Shown: positions 39,827 through 49,851, numbered from the stretch's first letter. The stretch: DNA of 64,000 nt from JAJEEA01 sp965243615 (GCA_965243615.1 CBDEVO010000003.1:6324001-6388000), one strand, 5' to 3'. A program made the numbers and translations. Notes: generated by a model from the sequence alone, not told the origin.

Positions 39827-40969
39827 ATGGAGAGATTGACAGCCAAGCGGGCCGAGACGCTGCGGAAGCCGGCCCGGTATCAGGCGGGCGACACGGTGTA
39901 CCTGGTCGTGGCCAAGGGCCGGACGGGCAGGGTCAACAAGCGGTGGGTTCAACGGCCCCACGTCCAAGGGAAGCGGCGCGACATCAGCATCGGCACGTAC
40001 CCGGCCGTCACGCTGTCCGAGGCTCGGGAGCGGGCACACGACAATCGCCTGACGGCGAAGCGGGGCGGCGACCCGACCGGGCGTGCGTCGACCGTGCCGA
40101 CGTTCGCGGACGTGTCCGCCAAGGTCGACCGGGGGGGCCAGTGGCGCGGTCGGACCCGGGAGACGCGGCGGCGGACGCTGGCGCGGTACGCGGCGCGTCT
40201 CATGGGCCGGCCCGTCGATCAGATCAACCGGGCGGCGGTGCTCTCGGTGCTCGGGCCGGTCTACCGCGACAAGCCCGCGACCGGCAAGCTCCTGCGCGGT
40301 TGGGTCCGGGGCGTGCTCGCTGCGGCGCAGGCTCTCGGCCATGTCGACGTGAACGCGGCGGGCGAAGTGATCGACGCGGCCTTGCCGAAGACTCCGAAGG
40401 CCCCAGCGCATCGGCGGGCGTTGCCGTACGCGGACGTTCCCGCGGCGCTTGCGGCGGTCGAGGCGTCCTCGGCCGGTCCGGTCGTCAAGGCGGCGATTGG
40501 CTTCACGGCGCTGACGGCGGTCCGGTCGGGCGAGGCTCGCGGGGCGACGTGGGGCGAGGTCGACCTTGCGGTGCGGGAGTGGCGCGTACCGGCATCGCGG
40601 ATGAAGGGCGGGGCGGAACATCGGGTGCCGTTGTCGGATGCGGCTGTCGCGGTGCTGGAGGGCATGAGGGCGCGTTCCGACGGCGCGGCCGATTCGCTGA
40701 TCTTCCGTGGCGTTGGCGGGCGGCGGCTCAACGGCGACACCTTGATCAAGGCGCTGCGGAGAGCGACGGCTACGGATGCGGACGTTCACGGCTTCCGGTC
40801 GAGTTTCCGCACATGGGCGGCGGAGCGTTCCGGGGCGACGAGGGACGTGGCGGAGCTGGCCCTCGCCCACGTGGTGGGCGGGGCAGTCGAGCGGAGTTAC
40901 GCGCGCAGCGATCTGTTCGACCAGCGGCGCGGGCTGATGGACCGATGGGCGGCGTTCGTGACCCGCTAG
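39827..40969 (+). CDS. P4-type tyrosine recombinase (integrase)
   Basis: Protein of 380 residues. The N-terminal domain (ISIGTYPAVTLSEARERA) is the DUF4102-type arm-binding domain. Catalytic residues are visible: Arg233 (TAVRSGEARG), Lys260, His321 and Arg324 (HGFRSSFRTW), His348 (LAHVVGG) and Tyr358 (VERSYARSDLF). It is full length. Such integrases mark the end of genomic islands. No tRNA is seen beside it, so the attachment site is unknown. Genes downstream to about 62 kb are accessory. Confidence 0.92.
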   Translation: MERLTAKRAETLRKPARYQAGDTVYLVVAKGRTGRVNKRWVQRPHVQGKRRDISIGTYPAVTLSEARERAHDNRLTAKRGGDPTGRASTVPTFADVSAKVDRGGQWRGRTRETRRRTLARYAARLMGRPVDQINRAAVLSVLGPVYRDKPATGKLLRGWVRGVLAAAQALGHVDVNAAGEVIDAALPKTPKAPAHRRALPYADVPAALAAVEASSAGPVVKAAIGFTALTAVRSGEARGATWGEVDLAVREWRVPASRMKGGAEHRVPLSDAAVAVLEGMRARSDGAADSLIFRGVGGRRLNGDTLIKALRRATATDADVHGFRSSFRTWAAERSGATRDVAELALAHVVGGAVERSYARSDLFDQRRGLMDRWAAFVTR

Positions 40970-41216
40970 TCGTGAGGCTCCGCCGGTGGCAACCCTGGAG
41001 TCCCGCCCCCGGATGGGCGGACGAAGGCATGATCTGGTCCGAGAGCCGACTGCGGGGAATCTGCATGTCCGGTTCGATGGACGCCGACTCCCAACAGCGC
41101 CACGGCCCAGAGGTGAGCCACTCCACGACGGGCGAAAAGCCGCCCCATCCTGAGCCGTCCCGCCGATACTCTACACCAGCCAATTCCTGCGGCTCATTGA
41201 ACTGGGAGGCAAAACT

Positions 41217-41966
41217 GTGACCGAACCACCCAAAGCCCCAGCCCCGGCCCCTGCCCAGGCCCCCACCCTGGACAACCGTGCGGTCGATTATGTCCTCAAT
41301 GCTGCCAAAGCTGCCGTGGGACCGATTCCGATCGTCGGCCCTCTCGTCAGCGAACTCGTTGGCGTCGTCATTCCAAATCAGCGGCTGGACAGAATTGCGA
41401 AGTTCTTGGTCGAGCTGGATCGAAGAATCCGCAGCCTTGAGGCTCCGGCCACCATCCTTGAGCAACTCAGCGACGAGACCTTCACCGATCTGCTCGAGGA
41501 GGGCCTTCGTCAGTCCGCACGATCGCTCAGCGATGAGAGACGACAGTACATTGCATCCCTCATCTGTAACAGCTTGTCCTCCAGGAATATAGCGTATATC
41601 GAATCCCGGCACCTCCTGCGTGTTCTTGACCAGCTGAACGATATAGAGATCATCTGGCTGCGCTATTACCGGGAGCCAACCGTAGGCGGCGACGACAACT
41701 TCCGAGAGGCCCACGCTGAAATCCTACGGCCTGCCGACGCCGCATTTGGTGCCCCACAAGGAGATTTGGACAGAATGACGCTGCAGAAAAGCTACACGCA
41801 GCACCTTGCGCAATTGAACCTGCTCATGCCCACATATGAAACGGACATCGAGACAAAACAGCCCGAGTTCGACGACTGGAGTGGTCGACAAAAGGTGCAG
41901 GGCTATGACATTACGAATCTTGGAAGTCTGCTTCTCAGGGAGATTGGCTTAGGACAGAGTGACTGA
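41217..41966 (+). CDS. Hypothetical helical protein
   Basis: Protein of 249 residues from a GTG, preceded by GGGAGG. A Pro/Ala-rich start (PPKAPAPAPAQAP) is followed by helices (RLDRIAKFLVELDRRIRS, LNDIEIIWLRYYREP) and a YDITNLGSLLLREIGLG end. Base composition is visibly less GC-rich than neighbours. Similar proteins appear in mobile islands, but I cannot name the family. Probably cytoplasmic. Confidence 0.6.
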   Translation: MTEPPKAPAPAPAQAPTLDNRAVDYVLNAAKAAVGPIPIVGPLVSELVGVVIPNQRLDRIAKFLVELDRRIRSLEAPATILEQLSDETFTDLLEEGLRQSARSLSDERRQYIASLICNSLSSRNIAYIESRHLLRVLDQLNDIEIIWLRYYREPTVGGDDNFREAHAEILRPADAAFGAPQGDLDRMTLQKSYTQHLAQLNLLMPTYETDIETKQPEFDDWSGRQKVQGYDITNLGSLLLREIGLGQSD

Positions 41967-42206
41967 CAGCCGCGACACCGGCGTCGCCGGCGGAACGCGT
42001 CGTGTCGTCCCTGTCCGCGACATGGTCGAGACTACGCCAATCAGTACCCACAAATTCCCACCCATCGTCCACGGCGGGCTGTGGCCACGGAAGCGAGTCG
42101 TCGAACTGGCACCCGAACTAGGTTGAGATTATGGCCGCGTAGCTTCTTCGCGTTCTCCACGGAATCTCTTTCTCACATCCGGCAGCCACTGGACACAAGG
42201 CCGCTA

Positions 42207-43072
42207 CTAGACTAGATCGTGTCGTACCAATTCCCTCTCTTCCTCGACTTCGTCCAATGATGTGGGCACTTCTCGAAAATCGAGATGATACATAGGTAGC
42301 CGCCACAGATCAACCAGCGCTCGAATATGCCGAGCTGTCACGCCGGGCGCTGGTAGCTTCCCGCGGTCAAGGCGCTCGAACAGTTGGACCTTTAGCCTGT
42401 GGTCGTCTACCCGGCTTTCCTCTTCGATGAACTCAACTTGCCCCCAGACCTCCGAAGTGGCCTTTAGGCCCGCAAGCGTAAAGATGCCAACTTTATCCAT
42501 CGCCTCAACTAGACATAGCGAGTCCGGCTGATGGGAGTAGGTGCTCCCATACACAGAAACAGCCTCATGCGGGTTACTCCAGCGTGGACCGCCATGTTCG
42601 GTACCCTCTATATCGACGTAAAGCACGCTCTCTCGTTCATGGAGAGCCCAGTTCGGGGCGATATATTCACTAAACTCCCCTTCCAAATAGTGAGTCTTGC
42701 GTTCGTGGTCTACGTATTCACGCAAGTCCGCTAGTTTGGAAGGCCGCCACTGGCATGCTGTGGCATAGAGTAGTCGAGCGAGATGGCTGTAGAACCATCG
42801 CGCTATCTCGCCTATGCGTCTGTCTACGACGTGTTTGGGACACCGTACTGCGTCCATAAGGATAAGGGCTTTGCGGCCTCCTCGGAGGCGAGCCCACGCA
42901 GTACTGCGGCTTCGCGTTTCATTTCGGCGGAAAGCTCGCAAGATCCTCGCCAGAGGCTCTGCGCGCTGGCCAGGATTTCGGGAAGCCCGTCGGCCAAGAA
43001 CGAAAGACGATCGTCGTGCGCCATATTGCAGAGCACTCTGGCTTGATGTAGTCCGATGGGTATGTTGCGCAT
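42207..43072 (-). pseudogene. Unknown gene with frameshift
   Basis: Frame one starts MRNIPIGLHQARVLCNMAHD and runs SEEAAK to a stop near 42824. A second frame continues ALILMDAVRCPKHVVDRRIG and then IARWFYSHLARLLYAT through FREVPTSLDEVEEERELVRH to 42207. The two join smoothly in the GCAAAGCCC at about 42870, giving a protein near 290 residues. Low GC relative to the rest of the window suggests recent import. Function not recognised. Confidence 0.6.
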
Positions 43073-43271
43073 GTGCCTTATGCCTTTCTCCGAATCCTAC
43101 CAAAAAAGATCCTCCAGACATTCGTTGACTCGAGCTGGCCTGATCCGGTAGCTCGAGCGGCCGGTGTCCTCGGCGATGCCTGAGCAACGGGTCGCACTCG
43201 CCACCCAGCTGCCCTTCATTACGCATCGCCTCCGACGCGCCGTCAAGGGCTTGCCCTTCCCGTCTGGGCAT

Positions 43272-44034
43272 TCATCTGGTCCGGATAGCGCCCCGCCCTT
43301 TCGGCTGTGGCCGAAGTACTCGATTTGACCACGGCTCCGTTCTGTCTCCGGCGACGATTCGCGCTCTTTGGAAATAGTCGTGGTTCAACCCATCGAGGAG
43401 GAGCTGACGCGCAGGGTGAAGTGCTAGGAACCGGCGCCACCACTGGATATCTTGTGGCGGGCTGCCTAGGCATACCGTCACCGCATCCACGAAGTACTGC
43501 GTCTTTATCCTCACAATCTCTCGCGCGAATGGGCGCCAGTCTTCTATCGTCACTACGGACCCCGCCCTCACGGTCCCATTCGCTGGCAACCCAGTGATCG
43601 TCACCCATCCGTCGTTGATGCCACGAACTAATTCGGCCTGCTGCGCAATCCGAATCGGGCATTTGTTCCACCTGCCGGCATCTCTCGCAGACTGGCAGGG
43701 AAAGACGTTGCAGTTCCTCCCATCTTCCACCAATGAAGAGCTTGGTCGCGTGGTTGACAATAAGGTTTGTCGGTAGAATTGTCCACTTGCGCAGACGGTC
43801 ACTCCATGTTGCGAACGCCGGCGGCCACTCCGCTCGTTGACTTCTGTTGAACACGTGCGCGTGCGTGATGGGCGGTGCGGACTCCCCGCGATTCAGGCAG
43901 ATGAAACAGAAGCGTGACGCACCTCGCTCCGCTCGCCCCTGCTTTCTGTTCTGGGGCTTCGGCACCACGACCATCCCATCGACCTTGGTCCCCAGCTCCG
44001 ATTCCATGGCGTGTCGGTTGAATCTCTGTAGCAT
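43272..44034 (-). pseudogene. HNH-like zinc protein, frameshifted
   Basis: Frame one starts MLQRFNRHAMESELGTKVDG and has FCFICLN, ITHAHVFNRSQ and VCERCRQ, a CxxC...HxH...CxxC arrangement seen in HNH-type nucleases. From about 43690 the protein continues in another frame (CPIRIAQQAELVRGINDGWV, then PQDIQWWRRFLALHP) to 43272. One frameshift is needed. HNH identity is tentative. Confidence 0.5.
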
Positions 44035-44180
44035 TCCAGTTACCCGGGTACAGTTTCCCACAACGGCACCGTTTCGCCAATCCGGCGGCGGTAGGCTGCT
44101 TCTGCCTTCCCTACTCGGGAGCTCCCCACGGGCCACGGCCGGCATCGACTGCGGGGCGTCGCGGCTCCCGGTGAGGCGCG

Positions 44181-44297
44181 TCATGCGCGGCCGCCTTTCC
44201 GGGCGAGGGCTCGACGCCACCGCCGCCGGGCCGCCCGCGACCGGGGCTTCGCCGGGGCGCTCGGCCGCTCGGTCTCCCGGCCGGCGAGCCACCGCAT
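44181..44297 (-). CDS. Possible arginine-rich 38-residue peptide
   Basis: MRWLAGRETERPSAPAKPRS and RAARRRWRRALARKGG: a small basic protein with a good AGGAAG site six bases before the ATG. A 20-base palindrome lies just upstream. No family recognised; it might be a longer frame starting further upstream or chance. Confidence 0.3.
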   Translation of the reverse strand: MRWLAGRETERPSAPAKPRSRAARRRWRRALARKGGRA

Positions 44298-44311
44298 GAT
44301 CGCTTCCTGGG

Positions 44312-44331
44312 CTATGCGGAGCTCCGCATAG
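44312..44331. promoter_or_regulatory. Perfect 20-base palindrome
   Basis: CTATGCGGAGCTCCGCATAG reads identically on both strands. It lies 14 bases upstream of the small minus-strand frame and may be an operator for a dimeric regulator. Confidence 0.5.
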
Positions 44332-44348
44332 GAGAGGAAATTTCCCGT

Positions 44349-44379
44349 CCCGGCCGCCTGTCGAAGACAGGCGGCCGGG
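44349..44379. terminator. Strong 14-bp hairpin
   Basis: CCCGGCCGCCTGTC, a three-base GAA loop and the exact complement form a perfect stem. No T-run follows on either strand, so it is not a classical intrinsic terminator; it could still stop or protect transcripts. Confidence 0.4.
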
Positions 44380-44735
44380 TGGACGGGGGGCGAGGAGCAA
44401 GGGGTCGGGTTACATGATGGGTCGGTCGTGCCTCCGACGCCGCCCCCGCCTGTGCCGCGTATGCGCCGTATTCCGGGAGGTCGGGATGACGGCCCCGCGG
44501 GGCTCGTTCGCCGTCTGCCTGACGGTCCGGAGGCGGTCGCCTGCTCGATGCGTTCCAGCAGCCGGTCGGGCAGCCACCCTCGCAAGGTCAGCCCGTCGTC
44601 CCGCCGCTCAGCGTTCGGGGCGGGCCGACCTGGGGAAATCACGCCCCGGCACCATGCCGGAGCGCGTCGTTTGTCAGCGAAGTCCCGCGGCTCGGCCGGT
44701 CCGGCCGCGGGACGTTCAGCGCTACCCGGAAACGG

Positions 44736-45413
44736 TCAGCGGCTCTCCTCCTCGAAGGTGCGCAGGTAGCGGGACACGGTGATGGGCGCGCAGCCGACCG
44801 CCCGCGCGATACGCTTGAAGCCGAGGCCCTGGGCGCGAAGCTCGACCATGCGCGCGACGGCCTCGGCCGACATCGGCGGGCGGAGGAACCCGCGCCTCAC
44901 CGTCACGCGGCCGCGCCGGCGCAGCACCTGCCGGTCGGCGAGGGCCGGCATCGACCGCTCGTCGTCGTAGAAGTCTGATGCGTGCTTCGCCAGCTCGTGC
45001 CAATCGACGGCCGCGCGCGTCGGGCTGCCGTTGATGGGCTCGGGGTCCGGCATCTGGTCGAGGAGGCCGTCGGCGCCCCGCCACGCGACCTCGAACTCCC
45101 GCCCGGCGCTCACGGCCGACTCGCGGACGACCGTCGTCAGGGGCTCGACCTGCTGGTAGACGACCGACAGGCCTGTCGTGTGGCCGGCGCCGGTGCGATA
45201 CGACACGTCGGCGAGAGCCGAGCTCACGGCGGGGCTCGCCAGCGCCGCGGCCAGCGCGGAGCCCTGCAAGCGCAGCTTCGCCGTGAGCCGCAAGGCGCGG
45301 ATCGTCGAGCCGCCGTGGTCGATGGAGCGGACAACAATCTCGGAGCCGACTCGTATCGGCCGGCCGTCCCGGAACCGGTCCCTCCTCAAGCTGCGGACGC
45401 GAGTAGTGGCCAT
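44736..45413 (-). CDS. Hypothetical protein with C-terminal helix-turn-helix
   Basis: Protein of 225 residues, ATG preceded by GAGGGAG. The N-terminal part is not recognised (SEIVVRSIDHGGSTIRALRL). The C-terminus MSAEAVARMVELRAQGLGFK followed by RIARAVGCAPITVSRYLR is a resolvase/transposase-type helix-turn-helix. Probably a DNA-binding protein of the island, perhaps a regulator or partition-type factor. Confidence 0.6.
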   Translation of the reverse strand: MATTRVRSLRRDRFRDGRPIRVGSEIVVRSIDHGGSTIRALRLTAKLRLQGSALAAALASPAVSSALADVSYRTGAGHTTGLSVVYQQVEPLTTVVRESAVSAGREFEVAWRGADGLLDQMPDPEPINGSPTRAAVDWHELAKHASDFYDDERSMPALADRQVLRRRGRVTVRRGFLRPPMSAEAVARMVELRAQGLGFKRIARAVGCAPITVSRYLRTFEEESR

Positions 45414-46194
45414 CGGTCACTCCCTCTCGCGGCGAGTCGCGTCCGGCCTCATGCCGGCTGGCGCTCGCGCGCACACGTCCGGCCGCGGGACTCCTGCCCG
45501 CGATTCCGGAGTCAGGGAGCCCCGCAGGGGACCGCTGCCCGGGGTGTCTAATCGACCGGCCGATGGTTTTCGGCGCCGGCGTTCAGGCCGGCCGGCCTGA
45601 GAGAGCGGCGCCCTCGTCGGGCACGGCGGTCGTGGTGGCGGGGAAGTGCCGGCCTGCGGCGAAGCCGCGTTCTTTGCCGGCGCCGGCAAGGTGGAAAGCG
45701 GAGATTCGATGCCCCGGGCGTTCAGCGGCGACGGTCGCTCTTCGCCACCGTCGTCCTTGACGCCGGAATCTGCGGAAGGCGCACCCGTCTGGCCGGCCCG
45801 CCGTTCAGGCCGGCCGGGTGCGCCGTCGCAAGGGCAGGGGTTCGCCGCCCATCCCGCGGCCGATGGTCTTCACGGCCACGGGATGGAGGCCGGACCGCAG
45901 TTCCAGGTCCGGCCGGGGGCGGCGTCCGCCCCGCCGGCGGCTGCCGGCGTTCGGAGCGGGGTCGCTCTCCACCCCGCTCCGGGGGCGGATGGGACGACTG
46001 TGCGTGCAAGCCAGCCTCTCAGGCCTGCGCCGCGTGAGCAGGAGCGGGTTGTCTGCGGGAGGCGGGTGGAGTCGACGACCAGCGCGGCGGCGGGCCCGCG
46101 GCGGCGAGCCGCGGCGGGGCAGTCTCTGGGGCGGCGCGAGGCGCCGGGGCTGCGCGACGGTCTTCCCGCTCCACGTGGTCGGACGCAACGGTCT
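45414..46194. other. Non-coding stretch dense in hairpins
   Basis: About 780 bases between two minus-strand genes. It contains TCAGGCCGGCCGGCCTGA at 45583-45600 (perfect palindrome), a long bulged hairpin at 45778-45824, a perfect 11-bp stem at 45952-45981 and a 7-bp stem at 45729-45753. Reading frames here lack motif support. Such clusters occur at origins of transfer or replication of mobile elements; that role is a guess. Confidence 0.45.
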
Positions 46195-49100
46195 TCATCG
46201 ATCCAGGCCGCGGCCCCGGTCTCTCGTCCGCTTTCGCTCGGGCGGCGGCCTGTCGGCGGCGCGTTCCCGCTCCCGCGCCCGTTCCCGTGCCTGCGCTTGC
46301 TTGAGCCGGGCCGCCTCTTCGCTCCGGATGAGCTCCTGAACGGCCCGGACCCTGACCGTGACCTCCCAGCCGGGCCGCGCGGCCTCGCGCGCCGCCATCA
46401 TCTTCCCGTGCAGGCGGCGCGCGTCGCGGCCGCAGGCGCGGTTGATCGCGGCCGCCTCGAGCTCCCGCTTCTTCCGGTCGTCCTTCCGGCGGTCGGCCCG
46501 CTTGTACCGCCAGCCGTCATGAACCTGCCAGACCGCCTCCTCCGCGCGCTTCAGGACGGCCCGCCATTCCGCCGAATCCGAGTACTGCGCCGGCAACCGG
46601 CTCTCGTAGCCGCCCAGGTGCGCCTCGGCGACCCGCCGGCCCTCGGTCCGGTCCGGGCCGAAGGCCGTAGCCCGCCGCGTCACCTCCTCGACGGCCTTGT
46701 CGCTCCAGGCCGGCTGGGGCTTGGCGAGCGCGGCCGGCAACTCGCCCGGCTCGACCGCGGTCCATCTCGACGAGCGGGGCTCCTCCCGCTCGAAGAGCCG
46801 GTTGCGGCCTGACGCGCCCGCGGCCAGCTTCCCGAAGTCCGGACGGCGGATGTCGGCCGCGTGCCCGGGCCACTCCCGGCAGTACCGCTCCTCGAAGGCG
46901 GTGGGTGGAGGCCGCCCCCGGGCCGGGCGCTCCGCGGAGGCCGCCGGCCCTCGCGCGGCGGCCGACGCGGGCGGACCGGACGAACGGCCCAACAGCCGCT
47001 CGATCCGAGCCCGCAGCCAGTCGTAGAGCCGCTGAACGAAGTTGCGCGGCGCCGACGGCTCGGTCTTCTCGGCCGCGAACGCTCTCACGAGGGCGCGGTC
47101 CGAGAGATCCTGCGAGACGCGCCGGCCCGCACGGCCGACCTCCGTGGTCCCGTCGAAACGGCCGCCAACGCCCTGGCACGCCGTGCTGGTGGCGTCGGGG
47201 AAGCGCTGTTCCGTCTCGAGGACCACCTCGTGCTCCCGGTGTCGCCGAGTGGCGACCTCCCGGCGGCCGGGGTCCCGCTCGGCGACGTCGAGCGCCCGGT
47301 CGATGCGGGCCGGGCGGGTCCCTGACCGCCACGACGGGTCCTCCGCCTCGAGGGCCTCGATGAGTGCGTCGGCCGACGCGGGGTTGGCCAACAGCTGCTT
47401 CACGCGAGAGTTGCGCTGCTCGATGGCCTGCTGGCGCCGCGCCTCGGTCCGCTCCTCCTCGAGGCGGGCGGCGGCGGTGGCGGCGGCGGCAAGGGCCGCC
47501 GCTATCCCGCCAGGCGCCGAACGGTTCGCGGTCCAGGCGTCGATGACCGTGCCGGCCGGGAGACGCTGGTCGGCCGCGGCGTCGAGGGCCTCGGTCGTGC
47601 GCTCCACCGCCGCGAGACCGGCCGCGTGCGTCTCGCCGGTCTCGTAGACCGCATGGACAGCGGCGGGGCGCAAGTCGACGTTCGACCGCGCCGGCGCGGC
47701 CTGCGCCGCCGCCGTGCGCGCCTCCAGCTCGCCCGCCGCGAGGGCCCTGTCGAGGGCCGCCGTGTCGAACCGGCCCGGACCGTCGTCGAGGACCTCGCGG
47801 TAGCGGGCGGCGGCGGCCTCGTCCGACAGCACGGCGCGAAGGCGCCCAAGGCGCGCGACGTCCGACTCCGCCGCGCTCAGCGCCGCATCCTGGTTCCCGC
47901 GCGTCGTCGCGGCGTTCCCGTCCACGCCCCGCTTCGGATCGATGTCCGCCAGGTGGGCGTGGTACAGGTCCATCCCCCCGATGCCGAGCGCCTCGACGCG
48001 GGCCTTCGCCGCGGCCGCCCGGTCGATCACGGCCCATCCGTCGACGAGCGTCTCCGCCTCCCGGTCGTCGTCGCCGAGGACATCGCGCCGGGCGTTGCGG
48101 AGAAGCTCCTCGCCGCCGGCGGCCTTCAGCAGATTGCCTTCCTCGAGCTCCAGCCCGGCGTGCTCCACCTCGAGCAGGTCCTCTGCCTTGTCGATGACCC
48201 GCGCCCGCTCCGCGATGCCGCCGTCGCCGAAGACCGCGCCGCGCGCCGCCAGCTCTTCGGCCGCCTCGGCCAGCAGCCGGTCGTCGCCCGTGGCCGCGAG
48301 GACCCGTTCCTCGCGCCGGTCGAGCGCTTCCCTCACCCGCTGCTCCGCCGCGCGGACCATCGACTCGCGTTCGGCCGGTGTCGGCGGCGCCGCCGCAGCA
48401 CCGCCGGCCCGGGCCTGTTCCGCCGCCGACAGATGCCGCCGGCCCAGCGGGATCGACCGGAGCGCTCCCTCGCGAGCCGCCAGATCCTCGTCGACTCGTT
48501 GCGCGACCCGTTCCAGAACGGATTCCCGCTTCGCGAAGCTCTGCGCCGCCGCCGCCGAGGCGACGGCCTCCCCGTACTCCTCCCTCAGCAACGTCGAACC
48601 GGTCGACGTCGCCATGAGCGACTCCTCGCGGTCGGCGAGGTCCGCGCGGAGACGGTCTTCCACCGTCCCCACGGCGCGTTCCCTCTCGCCCGGCGTCAGA
48701 CGGCCGCCGGCGCGGGCCAGGACCGACTGGTGCGCCTCGTCCAGCCACTGCCCGCCCTTCGACGTCGCCAGCACCGACTCCTCGCGGGCGGCCAGCACGG
48801 CCCACGCCGCCGCCACGAGCTCCTCCCGCTCCCGCTCGCCCGCCGCGAGGGCCCTGTCGAGGACCGCCGTGTCGAACCGGCCCGGACTGTCGTCGAGGAC
48901 TTCGCGGTAGCGGGCGGCGGCGGCCTCGTCCGACAGCACGGCGCGAAGGCGCCCGCCGCGCGCGGCGTCCGACTCCGCCGCGCTCAGCGCCGCATCCTGG
49001 TTCCCGCGCGTCGTCGCGGCGTTCCCGTCCACGCCCCACCTCGGATCGACGTCCGCCAGGTGGGCGTGGTACAGGTCCATGCCCCCGATGCCGAGCGCCT

Positions 49101-49365
49101 CGACGCGGGCCTTCGCCGCGGCCGCCCGGTCGATGACGGCCCAGCCGTCGGCGAGCGCCTGCGCCCTCCGGCCGGCGGCGCCGAGGACATCGCGCCGGGC
49201 GTTGCGGAGAAACTCCTCGCCGGCGGCGTCCTTCAGCAGATCCGCTTCCTCGAGCTCGAGCTCGGCGCGCTCCTCCCCGAGCAGGTCCTCCGCCCTGTCG
49301 ATGATCCGCGCCCGCTCCGCGAAGCCGCCGTCGCCGGAGACCGCGCCGCGCTCCGTCAGCTCCAC
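46195..49365 (-). CDS. Large repeat-containing protein of the island
   Basis: 1056 residues, helical and charged, with two internal copies of a block of about 245 residues (for example ALGIGGMDLYHAHLAD and AATTRGNQDAALSAAE in both). The C-terminus has basic helices (YKRADRRKDDRKKRELEAAA, RARERERAADRPPP). The frame starts at a GTG inside the upstream repeat only because of a two-base loss near 49396; without it the protein would continue to 49570, where the homology ends. The N-terminal domain is therefore missing. Large relaxase/mobilisation proteins have such tails, but no catalytic motif is visible. Probably a truncated product. Confidence 0.6.
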   Translation of the reverse strand: MELTERGAVSGDGGFAERARIIDRAEDLLGEERAELELEEADLLKDAAGEEFLRNARRDVLGAAGRRAQALADGWAVIDRAAAAKARVEALGIGGMDLYHAHLADVDPRWGVDGNAATTRGNQDAALSAAESDAARGGRLRAVLSDEAAAARYREVLDDSPGRFDTAVLDRALAAGEREREELVAAAWAVLAAREESVLATSKGGQWLDEAHQSVLARAGGRLTPGERERAVGTVEDRLRADLADREESLMATSTGSTLLREEYGEAVASAAAAQSFAKRESVLERVAQRVDEDLAAREGALRSIPLGRRHLSAAEQARAGGAAAAPPTPAERESMVRAAEQRVREALDRREERVLAATGDDRLLAEAAEELAARGAVFGDGGIAERARVIDKAEDLLEVEHAGLELEEGNLLKAAGGEELLRNARRDVLGDDDREAETLVDGWAVIDRAAAAKARVEALGIGGMDLYHAHLADIDPKRGVDGNAATTRGNQDAALSAAESDVARLGRLRAVLSDEAAAARYREVLDDGPGRFDTAALDRALAAGELEARTAAAQAAPARSNVDLRPAAVHAVYETGETHAAGLAAVERTTEALDAAADQRLPAGTVIDAWTANRSAPGGIAAALAAAATAAARLEEERTEARRQQAIEQRNSRVKQLLANPASADALIEALEAEDPSWRSGTRPARIDRALDVAERDPGRREVATRRHREHEVVLETEQRFPDATSTACQGVGGRFDGTTEVGRAGRRVSQDLSDRALVRAFAAEKTEPSAPRNFVQRLYDWLRARIERLLGRSSGPPASAAARGPAASAERPARGRPPPTAFEERYCREWPGHAADIRRPDFGKLAAGASGRNRLFEREEPRSSRWTAVEPGELPAALAKPQPAWSDKAVEEVTRRATAFGPDRTEGRRVAEAHLGGYESRLPAQYSDSAEWRAVLKRAEEAVWQVHDGWRYKRADRRKDDRKKRELEAAAINRACGRDARRLHGKMMAAREAARPGWEVTVRVRAVQELIRSEEAARLKQAQARERARERERAADRPPPERKRTRDRGRGLDR
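47727..48465 (-). repeat. Direct repeat, downstream copy (739 bp)
   Basis: Nearly identical to 48834-49570. It is in frame and encodes residues of the large protein, including RRDVLGDDDREAETLVDGWA. Few substitutions are seen between copies. Confidence 0.8.
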
Positions 49366-49570
49366 GGCCGCTTCGGCCAGCAGCCGGTCGCCCCGTGCCC
49401 GCGAGGACCCGTTCCTCGCGCCGGTCGAGCTCCTCCCTCACCCGCTGCTCCGCCGCCCGGACCATCGACTCGCGCGCGGCCGGGGTCGGCGCCGCCGCCG
49501 CAGCACCGCCGGCCCGGGCCTGTTCCGCCGCCGACAGATGCCGCCGGCCCAGCGGGATCGACCGGAGCGC
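48834..49570 (-). repeat. Direct repeat, upstream copy (737 bp)
   Basis: Same block as 47727-48465 with a net loss of two bases near 49396, which breaks the frame. The homology stops abruptly at 49570, where a plus-strand gene fragment begins, marking a recombination junction. Confidence 0.8.
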
Positions 49571-49572
49571 GG

Positions 49573-49851
49573 TCCGACGACCGCGCCCTCTTCGGTCTCG
49601 ATGCGGAGCCGTCCGCCGACCCCGCGGACGCGGACAAGGCCGAGCCGGCAGCCGCGCGACTGGCCCCGATCACCGCCCGCCAGAAGAAGCTGTTGGCCAA
49701 GCTGGTCGAGGAGCATCCGCAGTTCGCGCGGGAGCTCGGCGTCGACCCCGACGAGCCCGGGCTCGAACAGCTCGGCAAGGCAAACGCGACCTCCCTGCTC
49801 GGCACGATGCTCGACCGCGTCAACGCGCAGGCGGGGCCCGATGAACGATGA
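49573..49851 (+). pseudogene. 3' fragment of an unknown plus-strand gene
   Basis: An open frame on the plus strand reads SDDRALFGLDAEPSADPADA, then ITARQKKLLAKLVEEHPQFA and LGKANATSLLGTMLDRVNAQ to a stop at 49851. The composition is clearly coding. It has no start of its own: its upstream part is replaced by the repeat ending at 49570. Family unknown; this is the C-terminus of a gene cut by the rearrangement. Confidence 0.6.

Noticed and set aside
44181..44642. 153-codon minus-strand frame
   Set aside because: The N-terminal half is Pro/Arg/Ser low-complexity and crosses the strong hairpin; only the last 38 codons have a plausible start site.
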